Source: Cyclobacteriaceae bacterium
Lineage (GTDB): Bacteria; Bacteroidota; Bacteroidia; Cytophagales; Cyclobacteriaceae
Length of the DNA stretch: 64,000 nt
NCBI GenBank assembly: GCA_016787645.1
Contig: JAEUUF010000026.1
Location: 434,001 to 498,000, forward strand
Reading direction: 5' to 3'
Every line of letters starts with the position of its first letter. Within the stretch, counting starts at the first letter, position 1. Below the pieces are notes generated by a model, which saw only the letters and a program-made list of their open reading frames with translations, was not told where the DNA came from and ran no database searches. The position numbers and the translations under genes are program-made. Below are positions 45,174 to 54,398 of this stretch, piece by piece.

Positions 45174-45688
45174 AGGTAATAAGGTCTGATCATCAGGTAC
45201 ACCAGCACTCCCGTCACGGCGACATATAGCCAGACCGGGAATGCAAACTTAGCCAATCTCTTGTGCCGCTCAAAGTTGCCGGCCAAGGCCCTTGAAAAAG
45301 TAAACAGGATCAATGGCACGACGGCAACCGAAAGCAGGATATGTGTAACCAGGATGAAATAATAAACTCCCTTCAGGAGGCCTTCACCACCATAAGCCGT
45401 GGGCTCGCTGGTCATGTGGTAGAGCACATACATTACCAGGAAGACAGCAGATAGCGCTATGCAGGTCAGGTTAATCCGCTCATGGAGCAACCGGCGCTGG
45501 TGGCGTATAGCCCAGTAGGAGATCATGAGGAGGACCGCAGTAACACCGTTGATCGTTGCATAAATGGGCGGAAGGAACGAAAAGTTATATCCGGGCAACT
45601 TCACCCTGAACAATGCAGCAACTGCCAGGGGAATAACGATGGAGAGAACAAGAATCAGCCTGCGGAATGGTTCCTTTCCTTCAGCCAT
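45170..45688 (-). CDS. DUF420 membrane protein, probable oxidase-assembly factor
   Basis: About 172 residues from ATG 45688 (a TTG at 45694 is possible). There are five membrane helices. Family residues include LPPIYATINGVTAVLLMISYWAIRHQ, HERIN, MYVLYHMT and YFILVTHILLSVAVVPLILFT, with several membrane His residues. DUF420 proteins (YozB/CtaM group) are tied to haem-copper oxidase assembly. It lies two bases after the SCO-like gene and ahead of the CxxC protein, so the four genes after the terminator form a small accessory unit. Confidence 0.85.
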   Translation of the reverse strand: MAEGKEPFRRLILVLSIVIPLAVAALFRVKLPGYNFSFLPPIYATINGVTAVLLMISYWAIRHQRRLLHERINLTCIALSAVFLVMYVLYHMTSEPTAYGGEGLLKGVYYFILVTHILLSVAVVPLILFTFSRALAGNFERHKRLAKFAFPVWLYVAVTGVLVYLMIRPYYL

Positions 45689-45690
45689 AC

Positions 45691-46179
45691 TCAATACTGT
45701 TCCAGGAGAATCTTAAGCTCGACTCGCAAGCGGTCCATCTCATCACGCGATCGCACGTCATAGTACCCACGGATCCTCCCCTTTTCATCAAACAGGACAG
45801 TTTGCCGGGGTTCTTTCAGCAGGAAGATACACGATTTCCAGCGCTGTCGGCTCAGACTGTCTGTCATTACTTCAGATGCATTAATGATTGCGACCCGATC
45901 TCCAATTTCCGCTGAAAGATCGTGGGCAACGATCGTGGGATCAACATCCTTAGCCGGGAATATCACGACATTAGCTGGTCCCTTGCGAGGCGTATACTTC
46001 CAAACAGTGTCGGGTAAGGTGTATGGTGAGTGGATTTGCCAGCCACATTCAGCCGGGATCGATACGTCATCCGTGTGAAGGACCGGGATGTCAAACCGGT
46101 TGGAGCCGGCATACTTCAGAAATACGAAGACGAGCCCAGGAAGCAGCAAGGCAAGGAACAAATAGAGGAGTTTTCTCAC
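45691..46179 (-). CDS. SCO-like protein without the copper-binding CxxxC
   Basis: About 162 residues from GTG 46179 (RKLLYLFLALLLPGLVFVFL, an N-terminal membrane anchor). The frame continues to a TTG at 46197, which lies in the U-tract of the preceding terminator and is unlikely. The C-terminal part, TVLFDEKGRIRGYYDVRSRDEMDRLRVELKILL, is what SCO/thioredoxin-fold proteins of Bacteroidota carry, and the position next to the oxidase fits. But the CxxxC copper motif is absent: only two isolated cysteines occur (AECGW and KSCIF). It is either a degenerate SCO or a relative with another job. Assignment is moderate. Confidence 0.55.
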   Translation of the reverse strand: MRKLLYLFLALLLPGLVFVFLKYAGSNRFDIPVLHTDDVSIPAECGWQIHSPYTLPDTVWKYTPRKGPANVVIFPAKDVDPTIVAHDLSAEIGDRVAIINASEVMTDSLSRQRWKSCIFLLKEPRQTVLFDEKGRIRGYYDVRSRDEMDRLRVELKILLEQY

Positions 46180-46195
46180 GGTGCAATGATAACCC

Positions 46196-46232
46196 AAAAA
46201 AGAAGGCTAATGTTTCTTCAACCTTAGCCTTC
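46196..46232 (-). terminator. Intrinsic terminator closing the act-cta transcript
   Basis: On the - strand a perfect 9-base stem (GAAGGCTAA with TTAGCCTTC) encloses a 13-base loop and is followed by six T. It starts 22 bases after the stop of the subunit IV gene and ends just before the SCO-like start. It separates the respiratory complex genes from the accessory unit, or allows read-through at reduced level. Confidence 0.82.
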
Positions 46233-46254
46233 GTGTTAGGGTCCGATTTTATGA

Positions 46255-46572
46255 TCAGTTCGGTATCATCTTGGTTCCTTCATAAACGAAGGCCACCAGC
46301 ATCCAAACTACAAAGATCATGGGGATGAGTACGGCCCAGAAGAGGACCTTCACTTCGTAACGTAAGTGCATGAACTCACCCACAATGTACCCTGCTTTCA
46401 CAATCGTCAGGATAACGAAGAGGAATGTCTTTGCAGGGCCATGGGGAAGTGTGAACGCGATGACGAATTCAATCCCCGTAACAATACCGAGGATGAGCGC
46501 AACGCGCCAGAGCTGCTTGATTTTCTCTGTGTTTGGAGGAAGGACTACAATTTCAGGTTCTTTATGTGCCAT
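46255..46572 (-). CDS. Cytochrome c oxidase subunit IV
   Basis: About 105 residues from ATG 46572 (MAHKEPEIVVLPPNTEK). It has three membrane helices (VALILGIVTGIEFVIAF, FLFVILTIVKAGYIVGEFMH, VLFWAVLIPMIFVVWMLVAF), the layout of prokaryotic subunit IV proteins of aa3/caa3-type oxidases. These small subunits stabilise the complex. It is the last gene before the terminator at 46196-46232 and follows subunit III by 12 bases. Confidence 0.85.
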   Translation of the reverse strand: MAHKEPEIVVLPPNTEKIKQLWRVALILGIVTGIEFVIAFTLPHGPAKTFLFVILTIVKAGYIVGEFMHLRYEVKVLFWAVLIPMIFVVWMLVAFVYEGTKMIPN

Positions 46573-46584
46573 GATCAACGGAAG

Positions 46585-47358
46585 TTAAACAAGGTAGAAG
46601 AATGTAAATACAAATACCCAAACGAGGTCAACAAAGTGCCAGTACAAGCCCACCTTCTCCACCATCTCGTAATGGCCACGACGGTCATAGAGGCCTGTCA
46701 CCGCGTTGTAATAAATCAGGAAGTTGAGCAACACCCCGCTAAAGACGTGGAACCCGTGGAAACCGGTGATGAAGAAGAAGAAATCGGCGAATGCAGGAGG
46801 GCCATACTGGTTAATATGCAGGTTTGCCCCGAAGACATTGATCTTGTCCCACACCCCTGTCTTCACATTAAAAACCTCCGAAACGGTAGGCGTATCCGTT
46901 CCAACGATGAAGTGCGTCCACTCCCAAGCCTGGCAACTCAAGAAGGTCAATCCACCGATAATGGTCCAGAGCATCCACTTCTCCACAGCCGCGCGGTCCA
47001 TGCGATGACCAGCCTCAACGGCGAGCACCATGGTCACTGAACTCATGATGAGTACGAAGGTCATGAAGCCAACAAAAACGAGTGGCGCCTCAACACCGTG
47101 GAAGAATGGGATGGCATCAAACACCTTTTCAGGGATAGGCCAATGAGCAGTTGAAAAGAAGAATTCGCCCAGGGCTGGATCCCAGGCCGGGTTGGAAGAC
47201 CGAACCAAGCCATACGTGATCAGCAGTCCGGAGAACGTGAAGGCATCAGACATGAGGAAGAACCACATCATGAGCTTCCCGTAGCTTATGCCCATTGGCG
47301 AAGCTCCTCCATCCCATAGTCCTTTCTCGTGTGTAACTGCTGCGGTCGAATGATCCAT
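46585..47358 (-). CDS. ctaE: Cytochrome c oxidase subunit III (long form)
   Basis: A 257-residue membrane protein of the haem-copper oxidase subunit III family. Six or seven helices are predicted. Family segments include KLMMWFFLMSDAFTFSGLLI, QAWEWTHFIVGT, FFFITGFHGFHVFSGVLLNF and YWHFVDLVWVFVFTFFYLV, the last being the usual C-terminal signature. A loop of ~45 residues after the third helix is longer than in classical forms. A second, shorter subunit III gene lies directly upstream (68 bases), so the oxidase has two related subunits of this type. Confidence 0.92.
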   Translation of the reverse strand: MDHSTAAVTHEKGLWDGGASPMGISYGKLMMWFFLMSDAFTFSGLLITYGLVRSSNPAWDPALGEFFFSTAHWPIPEKVFDAIPFFHGVEAPLVFVGFMTFVLIMSSVTMVLAVEAGHRMDRAAVEKWMLWTIIGGLTFLSCQAWEWTHFIVGTDTPTVSEVFNVKTGVWDKINVFGANLHINQYGPPAFADFFFFITGFHGFHVFSGVLLNFLIYYNAVTGLYDRRGHYEMVEKVGLYWHFVDLVWVFVFTFFYLV

Positions 47359-47426
47359 AGAACGCTTTTTTCAGGTATAATTTAGACGCTAATCTACTAT
47401 AGTCGAACGAATTCCCAATCCGGTTT

Positions 47427-48011
47427 TTATCGATTTATGAGCATAAAAATGAACAAATAGACCCAAAGGAAGCCCAGGAAATGCCAGTAGGTGGTACACA
47501 TTTCCATTTGCGCCAAGTTCCCGGAATGAATCCGCTTCTTGGATGCCGAATTAAGCACTACTAACAGGAAGATAATTGCGCTTAGGATATGAAGGCCATG
47601 GACGCCAGTGATGACGTAGACAAAGGAGCCGGAGGGATTGCCCACAAAGTAAATGCTGTTTCCTACCAACTGGGCCCAACCCATCACCTGCCCTGCCAGG
47701 AAGAGAACTCCAAGGATTGTTGTTGCCAGGACAAGCGAGCGAACCTTATCGAACTGGTTCCTTTTGGCTGCCCAATACCCCAATTGCATCGTCACGCTGC
47801 TTATTACAATGATGGCTGTGGAATAATAGAACAGGACGGGAAGTTCAAAGAAGACCCAATTACCTTCTGCCTGCCGGACAATATAGGCTGACGTCCAGGA
47901 AGCGAACAGCATAAGTACACTGGCCATGAAGAGCCACAAGGCAAATTTCTTGGGGTGCATGGTCAGCACCTTTTTCGGCTCTTCCACAATCTTCATCTCT
48001 CCCGTAGCCAT
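47427..48011 (-). CDS. Haem-copper oxidase subunit III (short form)
   Basis: A 194-residue paralogue of subunit III with five helices. Segments FALWLFMASVLMLFASWTSAY, ITGVHGLHILSAIIFLLVV and TYWHFLGFLWVYLFIFMLI correspond to the conserved parts. The tandem short and long copies are common in Bacteroidota oxidase operons. It lies 33 bases after ctaB. Whether both copies are in the same complex is not shown by sequence. Confidence 0.9.
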   Translation of the reverse strand: MATGEMKIVEEPKKVLTMHPKKFALWLFMASVLMLFASWTSAYIVRQAEGNWVFFELPVLFYYSTAIIVISSVTMQLGYWAAKRNQFDKVRSLVLATTILGVLFLAGQVMGWAQLVGNSIYFVGNPSGSFVYVITGVHGLHILSAIIFLLVVLNSASKKRIHSGNLAQMEMCTTYWHFLGFLWVYLFIFMLINR

Positions 48012-48044
48012 GATCTCTTAAAGGTTAAAACTCAACATCCTATA

Positions 48045-48941
48045 CTAACTGACTTTATCCAGCAGGTAGGCAATCTGCACCACCGGCAGGTAAATGAATG
48101 ATCCGAACATTATTCTTAACGCCGATTGGCGGCTTCCTGTTTTCATCAGGGAAAATGTTTGGGCAAAGAACGCCACCCCGCACACCGTTGCCACAATCGC
48201 CGAATCCAGTCCTGTCATTCCAAATTTCGCCGGTAGCAATCCCAGGGGAATCAGGAACATCGTGTAGATCATGATCTGGATTGCAGTGTTGAGATCCTTC
48301 CCTCCACCCGATGGAAGCAGCTTAAATCCAGCCTTCTTATAATCGTCGTCTGCCACCCATGCAATGGCCCAAAAATGAGGGAACTGCCAGATGAACTGAA
48401 TTCCAAAGATGATCAGGGCCTCATGTGAAACGTTTCCCGTGGCGGCAATCCATCCCAGCAAGGGAGGTAACGCGCCAGGAAACGCACCTACAAATACCGC
48501 TATCGGGCCGACACGTTTTAACGGTGTGTAGACGAACGAATACAATAGTAAAGACAGAATAGAAAGTACCACGGTCAGCGGATTGGTGACCTTCCAGAGC
48601 AAAAACAGGCTCATCAATATGCACACTCCGGCGAAGGTCAACGCCTCTGTCACCGCCAATCGGCCGGTCGGCAAAGGGCGGTTCTTGGTGCGTTCCATTA
48701 ACTTATCGAGATCCCGTTCCATCACCTGGTTGATGGTAACAGAAGCTCCTGAAAGGAGGAAGCCCGCAAAGGTGAGGGACGACAAGATCATCCAGTCTAC
48801 CTGGCCGCGGGTGGCAAGGCCATATCCGAACGCACAGGAGAAAGCCACCAGCATAGAAAGCCTGGGTTTCAACAACTCTACGTACGCCGATACCTTAAAG
48901 GGTACGGCCGAGGGCGTTATCGGGTTGAGGTTGGGTGTCAT
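48045..48941 (-). CDS. ctaB: CtaB, protohaem IX farnesyltransferase (haem O synthase)
   Basis: A 298-residue UbiA-family prenyltransferase with about eight or nine helices. It adds a farnesyl group to haem B to give haem O, the precursor of haem A for the oxidase. The first Asp-rich motif is NQVMERDLDKLMERTKNRPLP, the second lies in the loop near AWVADDDYKKAGFKLLPS. Its start overlaps the ctaA stop by four bases (ATGA). Together with CtaA this shows that the oxidase uses haem A. Confidence 0.95.
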   Translation of the reverse strand: MTPNLNPITPSAVPFKVSAYVELLKPRLSMLVAFSCAFGYGLATRGQVDWMILSSLTFAGFLLSGASVTINQVMERDLDKLMERTKNRPLPTGRLAVTEALTFAGVCILMSLFLLWKVTNPLTVVLSILSLLLYSFVYTPLKRVGPIAVFVGAFPGALPPLLGWIAATGNVSHEALIIFGIQFIWQFPHFWAIAWVADDDYKKAGFKLLPSGGGKDLNTAIQIMIYTMFLIPLGLLPAKFGMTGLDSAIVATVCGVAFFAQTFSLMKTGSRQSALRIMFGSFIYLPVVQIAYLLDKVS

Positions 48942-49984
48942 AAGGCAATTTTCTTTTCTTGAGCATCAGCCGACTGGAGGTACACCTGGAACATCCAGCC
49001 CACCGCTACCACGGCCACCAAAAGGTGCACCGGCTGCATGGCGGGGGGTACGCCAAAGTAAGCCATGGCTGAACCTGTCAAGAAAGAGCACAAAATTAAT
49101 AGGATTGGAACTAGGTAGGAAGCCCTCTGTGCATTGCTTTTGTGTAACCGCCAATAAATACCGGCCAAAACAACCATGATTACCCATGAGAAAGACCGGT
49201 GCACGATAAATGCAGTCCCTGCAGCGTTTATCCACAGCAGTCGATCCGGAACAGTTGATGCCAATTGATCCAACACTTCCCGCACTTCTGTACCGAGGAA
49301 GATTTGTACGGTGAGCGCTATAATACCAAAAAGCGCCCAGGGTCGCACACTCGCGGGGGCCATCAATTCACCTGTCCCTGATCGCACCAAGAGCCAAACT
49401 AATAAAGCAATCATTACTACCGCGAGGAACATGTGGACGGTCACTGTCCAAGGGGTCAGGTTGGTAGAAACCACGATGGAACCGAACCACCCCTGGAACA
49501 ACACGAGTATCAGCAATGCCAGTGACCCCGTCATCAGCCTGGGATACTCCTTGCGCAAAGGCCACGACACAACAAACAATGCGATGATCAGCAAGCCGAT
49601 GACTACGCCTACCAACCGATTTACGTACTCCACCCATGTCTTCGATGGGTTGAAATCTTCCTCTACCAGGATGGTCTTGTCCGCGCGAATTTTTTCAGCG
49701 GTGTCATTCATGCCGATCGCGGAAAGGAACTTTATAAACTTCTGATTCTTCTTATCTCTATACGAAGCATATTGCTCCTTGTAATCACTGGGTAGTTGGT
49801 CCACCCGGGTTGGGGGAACCAGCGATCCAAAGCAGGTGGGCCAATCAGGACAACCCATGCCTGAACCCGTGGCCCTCACCACACCTCCGACGAGCACCAA
49901 AAAATAAACGGCGACCAGGGTAGCCAAGCAAAGCTTATGAAACCGTCTGGTCGCCGAGTAGGTCAACGTCTTCCTAACTACCAA
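48938..49984 (-). CDS. ctaA: CtaA, haem A synthase (COX15 type)
   Basis: A 348-residue membrane protein that oxidises haem O to haem A. The opening after the first helix, VGGVVRATGSGMGCPDWPTCFG, is the CtaA signature and holds the conserved Cys pair; haem-ligand His residues lie in TVHMFLAV, VHRSFSWV and QPVHLLVAVVAV. Eight helices are expected. The start is TTG, directly abutting the ctaD stop, because no ATG or GTG occurs before conserved sequence. It overlaps ctaB by four bases. Confidence 0.93.
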   Translation of the reverse strand: MVVRKTLTYSATRRFHKLCLATLVAVYFLVLVGGVVRATGSGMGCPDWPTCFGSLVPPTRVDQLPSDYKEQYASYRDKKNQKFIKFLSAIGMNDTAEKIRADKTILVEEDFNPSKTWVEYVNRLVGVVIGLLIIALFVVSWPLRKEYPRLMTGSLALLILVLFQGWFGSIVVSTNLTPWTVTVHMFLAVVMIALLVWLLVRSGTGELMAPASVRPWALFGIIALTVQIFLGTEVREVLDQLASTVPDRLLWINAAGTAFIVHRSFSWVIMVVLAGIYWRLHKSNAQRASYLVPILLILCSFLTGSAMAYFGVPPAMQPVHLLVAVVAVGWMFQVYLQSADAQEKKIAL

Positions 49985-51865
49985 TCAATGTCTCTTATCA
50001 TCCGGAATGATGGCTCCCGAATTTCCCATTTCGAGCTTTACCAACTCATTCTCATGAGGAAGATTAGATTCAGGAGTTTCCGAGTAAGGAACAGTTTGCG
50101 GGATGTAATCCTCCTTAGCCCCGGGCTTGCTGTAGTCATACGGCCAGCGGTAAACGTGAGGAATTTCGCCCGGCCAGTTGCCGTGACCAGGATGACGAGG
50201 TGTTGTCCACTCCAGGGTGGTTGAACCCCATGGGTTGGCGGGTGCGACACGTCCGCGCCAGATGCTGTAGAAGAAATTAAAGAGGAAAATAAACTGGGCG
50301 CCCAGGGTGACCACAGCAGCAATGCTGACCAGCATATTCAGGTCGGCAAAGGAACTGAACGTTTCAAAGTTAGTCCATGAATAGTACCGGCGAGGGAAAC
50401 CGGCAATTCCAATATAGTGCATGGGGAAGAACACCATGTATACACCCACGAACGTTATCCAAAAGTGAACGGCGCCGAGACGTTCATCCATCATACGGCC
50501 GAAAAACTTCGGGAACCAGTGGTAGATCCCGGCGATCATACCAAAGAAGGAGGCGCTACCCATCACCAGGTGGAAGTGTGCCACCACAAAATAGGTGTCG
50601 TGCAATTGAATGTCGACCGCGGAATTACCGAGGAACAACCCGGTGATTCCACCCGTGAGGAAGAATGAAACGAGGCCGATCGAAAAGAGCATAGCGGAGG
50701 TAAACCGAATATTGCCCTTCCATAGTGTCGTAACATAGTTGAATATTTTCACCGCCGAAGGAACAGCGATAATCAGGGTTAGCAGGGTAAAGATTGATCC
50801 GAGGAATGGGTTCATACCCGTCACAAACATGTGGTGCGCCCAAACAACAAAGGAGAGGATCGCAATGAAGAGCATAGATCCCACCATGGCCTTGTAACCA
50901 AAGATCGGCTTGCGCGAGTTCGTGGCAATAATTTCAGAGGTTATCCCCAGCGCAGGCAAAAGCACGATATACACCTCGGGGTGCCCGAGGAACCAGAACA
51001 AGTGCTGGAAGAGAATTGGGCTTCCGCCTACATTGGGAAGGGCTTCTCCCGCGATGTAGATATCAGAAAGGAAGAAGCTGGTGCCAAAACTGCGGTCAAA
51101 GATGAGCAGCAGCGCGGCGCCGAAAAGCACGGGGAACGATAGCAATCCGATAATGGCCGTAAAGAAGAAGGCCCAAATCGTTAGCGGCATGCGTGTAAAG
51201 GACATGCCTTGCGTTCTCATATTGATGATCGTGGTGATGTAGTTAATGCCGCCTAACAGCGTACTCACGATAAACAAGGCCATAGAAATCAGCCAAAGCG
51301 TCATGCCCAGGCCTGAGCCCTGAATGGCCTGAGGTAACGCGCTTAATGGAGGGTAAATCGTCCAACCACCACCGGCGGGGCCGGTAGAGATAAATAACGA
51401 AGTAAACATGAACGCACTGGAAAGGAAGAAGAACCAGTAGGAAAGCATGTTCATGAAACCAGACGCCATGTCCCTTGCTCCTACCTGCAGCGGGATGAGG
51501 AAGTTGGAGAAAGTTCCGCTCAAGCCGGCCGTCAGCACGAAGAACACCATGATCGTACCGTGCATAGTAACCAGGGCGAGATAAAATTCCGAGTCGATCT
51601 TGCCTTCTGGCGTGATCCATCCCCCCAACACTGGGCGAAGCCACTCGAGGGAGGCATCCGGAAATCCCAGTTGCAGTCGGAAGATTACTGAAAGGATACC
51701 GCCGATGAGTGCCCACGCCATCCCTGTAATCAGGAACTGCTTGGCGATGACTTTGTGATCCTGGCAGAAGATGTAGTTCGTCCAGAAGTTGCCATGATGC
51801 TCATGGTCATGGCCGTGATCGTCGTGGTGAGCCTCGGTGTGTACTTTAATATCTGCTGTTGCCAT
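49985..51865 (-). CDS. ctaD: CtaD, cytochrome c oxidase subunit I
   Basis: A 626-residue catalytic subunit of an aa3-type oxidase with about twelve helices plus terminal extensions. Signature residues are present: His ligand of low-spin haem in LVTMHGTIMVFF; the His-Tyr pair in FWFLGHPEVYIVLLPALG; CuB ligands in WAHHMFVTG; and the haem a3/a ligands in HDTYFVVAHFHLVMG. The N-terminus is His/Asp-rich (HTEAHHDDHGHDHEHHG), which may bind metal or be incidental. It follows ctaC by 18 bases. The enzyme reduces oxygen and pumps protons. Confidence 0.97.
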   Translation of the reverse strand: MATADIKVHTEAHHDDHGHDHEHHGNFWTNYIFCQDHKVIAKQFLITGMAWALIGGILSVIFRLQLGFPDASLEWLRPVLGGWITPEGKIDSEFYLALVTMHGTIMVFFVLTAGLSGTFSNFLIPLQVGARDMASGFMNMLSYWFFFLSSAFMFTSLFISTGPAGGGWTIYPPLSALPQAIQGSGLGMTLWLISMALFIVSTLLGGINYITTIINMRTQGMSFTRMPLTIWAFFFTAIIGLLSFPVLFGAALLLIFDRSFGTSFFLSDIYIAGEALPNVGGSPILFQHLFWFLGHPEVYIVLLPALGITSEIIATNSRKPIFGYKAMVGSMLFIAILSFVVWAHHMFVTGMNPFLGSIFTLLTLIIAVPSAVKIFNYVTTLWKGNIRFTSAMLFSIGLVSFFLTGGITGLFLGNSAVDIQLHDTYFVVAHFHLVMGSASFFGMIAGIYHWFPKFFGRMMDERLGAVHFWITFVGVYMVFFPMHYIGIAGFPRRYYSWTNFETFSSFADLNMLVSIAAVVTLGAQFIFLFNFFYSIWRGRVAPANPWGSTTLEWTTPRHPGHGNWPGEIPHVYRWPYDYSKPGAKEDYIPQTVPYSETPESNLPHENELVKLEMGNSGAIIPDDKRH

Positions 51866-51883
51866 GGTGTTTGTTCGTTCGGA

Positions 51884-52966
51884 TTAGCGGTTGGATACAG
51901 TTTTCAGGATGCCCTGCTCGGCAGCGCCGTTATCAGGCTGCATTCCTGACTTGATCATCGCGAATTCGCGGAGGTTTTCCGGGATGCGATTCAGGTAGTC
52001 CGGATTCTGCTTCAGCCAAGACTCCTGGCTGGCTCTCCACTTCTGATAACTTTCTTCGTCTTCCACGATTACCGGGAAACGCATCGAAAAGTGTCCTTTT
52101 CCACAGATTTCGGTACAAGCCATTTCATAATTAAAATTCGGATTGCCTGTTTCTTCACGCATCTGTTGGGTAGTCTTTGTGGCTACAAACTTGAACGTGG
52201 TCAGCATACCGGGCACCGCATCCATTTTAACACGGAAGTGCGGAAGGAAAACGCTGTGCAAAACGTCTTTGGCTCGAATCTTCAACACAATCTCCTTGTT
52301 GGTCGGCAGGTGCAGTTCGAGCGATTTGAAGTCGTCGAATGAATTCTTGTCAGTAAGATCAAGTCCAAACTCATTGTTGGCATCGATAAGCCTGAAGTCA
52401 GCCTTGCCCAATGCCTCGTCGGTAGAACCCGGATAGCGTGCTGTCCATGCAAACTGTTGGGCTACCAATTCAATGACTACGGCTTCTTTCGAAGATGGGC
52501 CCGTAATATCGTTCCATGCCCGGAGTCCCCGGAAGATCAAGAGGGCCATCACGATGGCTGGGATGAGCGTCCAAAGAATTTCTAGCTTGTGATTGTCAAC
52601 AAAATATTCCGCCTTACGGCCCTCCTTGTACTGGTACTTGTAAGTAAACCAGAACATCACGATGAAGATCAAGGTGAAGGCAATCACGCAGATTGCCATC
52701 GTTATCCAGAACAAATTGTCGGTGATGACTCCGTGCTCGGATGCCACGGGCAGGGTGTATTTGTCAAAATGAGCGTAGGAGTACCAATAAAACCCGATCA
52801 GGGAAAGGATCATGAAAGCCATAAACAGAAAGGCATGAATGCCATTTCCCGAGCCGGCTTTCTCCTTATCTCCCTTGACAAGGCCTACCAGGTTGGTAAT
52901 CCGGAAGATCATGTACACGATCACCAGGATCAACACTACACCAATTCCAATTATCAGATTCATCAT
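51884..52966 (-). CDS. ctaC: CtaC, cytochrome c oxidase subunit II
   Basis: About 360 residues (ATG 52966; a TTG at 52972 is possible). Three membrane helices precede the CuA domain. The CuA site is complete: MACTEICGKGHFSMRF (two Cys, His, Met) with an upstream His in VLHSVFLPHFRV. No CxxCH is present, so the subunit lacks a fused cytochrome c domain; the electron donor must be a cytochrome domain elsewhere, such as that of ActA or ActE. It lies 37 bases after actF, consistent with a complex III-oxidase supercomplex. Confidence 0.95.
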   Translation of the reverse strand: MMNLIIGIGVVLILVIVYMIFRITNLVGLVKGDKEKAGSGNGIHAFLFMAFMILSLIGFYWYSYAHFDKYTLPVASEHGVITDNLFWITMAICVIAFTLIFIVMFWFTYKYQYKEGRKAEYFVDNHKLEILWTLIPAIVMALLIFRGLRAWNDITGPSSKEAVVIELVAQQFAWTARYPGSTDEALGKADFRLIDANNEFGLDLTDKNSFDDFKSLELHLPTNKEIVLKIRAKDVLHSVFLPHFRVKMDAVPGMLTTFKFVATKTTQQMREETGNPNFNYEMACTEICGKGHFSMRFPVIVEDEESYQKWRASQESWLKQNPDYLNRIPENLREFAMIKSGMQPDNGAAEQGILKTVSNR

Positions 52967-53003
52967 ATTCAAGTTCGTTAACGTCTCCTTCTCTCCTTAC
53001 ATG

Positions 53004-54374
53004 CTAAATGTGATGTCCAAGGCTTTCCTGCAGCATCGGGTCATTTTTGGCAACCAGCGGATACTTGGCCAGGCTGCTCAAGGTCACCAGCAGGAACAAC
53101 GCCAAGAATACCAGTGCCATCCCAATTTCAAGGAGGCCAAGGCTACCCTCTCCCTTCATTACCCCGGGAGTTACCATCAGGTAATAGTCGAGCCAGTGTC
53201 CAATGATAATGATGGGGCAAACCACCTTGAGCATTCCAATATGACGCTTCGAGTCACGCATCATTAGCAACAAGAAAGGAAGCACAAAGTTCAGGATGAG
53301 GTTGGCAAAAAAGATCCAGCTATACGGAGAGACGGTTCTACGCTGAACGAAGTAAACCGTTTCCTCCGGGATATTGGCATAGTAGATCAGCATAAACTGG
53401 CTGAACCAGATGTAGGTCCAGAAAATGCTGAACGCAAAGACAAACTTGCCGAGGTCGTGCAGGTGATTGGCATTGACTACTTTGAGGTAGCCAGCTTGCT
53501 TCAATTGGGAAACGATCAGGGTGATCATGGCCAGGCCGGTTACCCACCAGCTTGCAAACACATACCATCCCATCATGGTGCTAAACCAATGGGTATCAAT
53601 GCTCATCACCCAGTCCCAGGCGGCTACTGAAGAGGTGACACCAAAGATGATCAGAAAGATAGCGGAATAGGTGCGGGCACTCATCCAGTGGTTGGTAGAA
53701 CCGTCAAGGTCTTCCGCCAGCATCTCTTTGCGGATCCAGGTGAAGAACATGTACCATAGTCCAAAGAAGACTACGAGTCGGATGACATAAAAGGCCGGGA
53801 AAGATCCATTGGCCAGGGGCCAGAAGAAGTAGGTTCCCTTGGCATTCAGAATGGGGTCATAGGTTTCGGCATTTGCCTGGTCATAGAGCCCGGCATGCGT
53901 CCAGTGGAACACGTCGCCCTTCACTACGAACCAAAGCACCAGCATGAGTATTCCGGCAAAAGGAATCCAGTGACCCATGGCCAGCGGAATCCGCTTCACC
54001 CCTGCCGACCAGCCTGCCTGTGCGGCATATTGAATGGCTACGAAGAAAAGTCCGATAAGGCCAAGGCCGGTGAAGAACACGTTATTCATCCAAAGTGTGG
54101 TGTACACGCGCTTAAGCCAGGAAGGGCTGCCATGATGGCCCTCCGCAGCTGCGGGCTCTGCCGGTGTTGCATCAAGGCTTGCCACCATATCCTTCGAGAT
54201 GGCAGCCGCGGCGTGACCGCCCCCGCCGTGTTCGTCATGACCTCCACCTGACATGGCCATCCATGTACCAATGCCAAACAGGAACAACCCCACCGCCAAG
54301 AGGATGAAAAGCTTGGTGCGGGTCTCCGGTTTGAAGATGTATTTTTCGTCAGAAACTTCGTGTGTAGCGTTCAT
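53004..54374 (-). CDS. actF: ActF, alternative complex III membrane subunit
   Basis: A 456-residue membrane protein with about ten helices, related to ActC and the NrfD/PsrC family. ACIII oxidises menaquinol and reduces cytochrome c without the Q cycle. The sequence includes LAMITLIVSQLKQAGYL and FAFSIFWTYIWFSQFMLIYYANIPEET, conserved in ActF. The loop around residues 45-75 is rich in His, Gly and Ala (GGGHDEHGGGGHAAAA). The gene is 24 bases after actE and the last act gene; ctaC follows. Confidence 0.9.
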   Translation of the reverse strand: MNATHEVSDEKYIFKPETRTKLFILLAVGLFLFGIGTWMAMSGGGHDEHGGGGHAAAAISKDMVASLDATPAEPAAAEGHHGSPSWLKRVYTTLWMNNVFFTGLGLIGLFFVAIQYAAQAGWSAGVKRIPLAMGHWIPFAGILMLVLWFVVKGDVFHWTHAGLYDQANAETYDPILNAKGTYFFWPLANGSFPAFYVIRLVVFFGLWYMFFTWIRKEMLAEDLDGSTNHWMSARTYSAIFLIIFGVTSSVAAWDWVMSIDTHWFSTMMGWYVFASWWVTGLAMITLIVSQLKQAGYLKVVNANHLHDLGKFVFAFSIFWTYIWFSQFMLIYYANIPEETVYFVQRRTVSPYSWIFFANLILNFVLPFLLLMMRDSKRHIGMLKVVCPIIIIGHWLDYYLMVTPGVMKGEGSLGLLEIGMALVFLALFLLVTLSSLAKYPLVAKNDPMLQESLGHHI

Positions 54375-54398
54375 TTCGCGCGATCGTTTATCGTCAGG

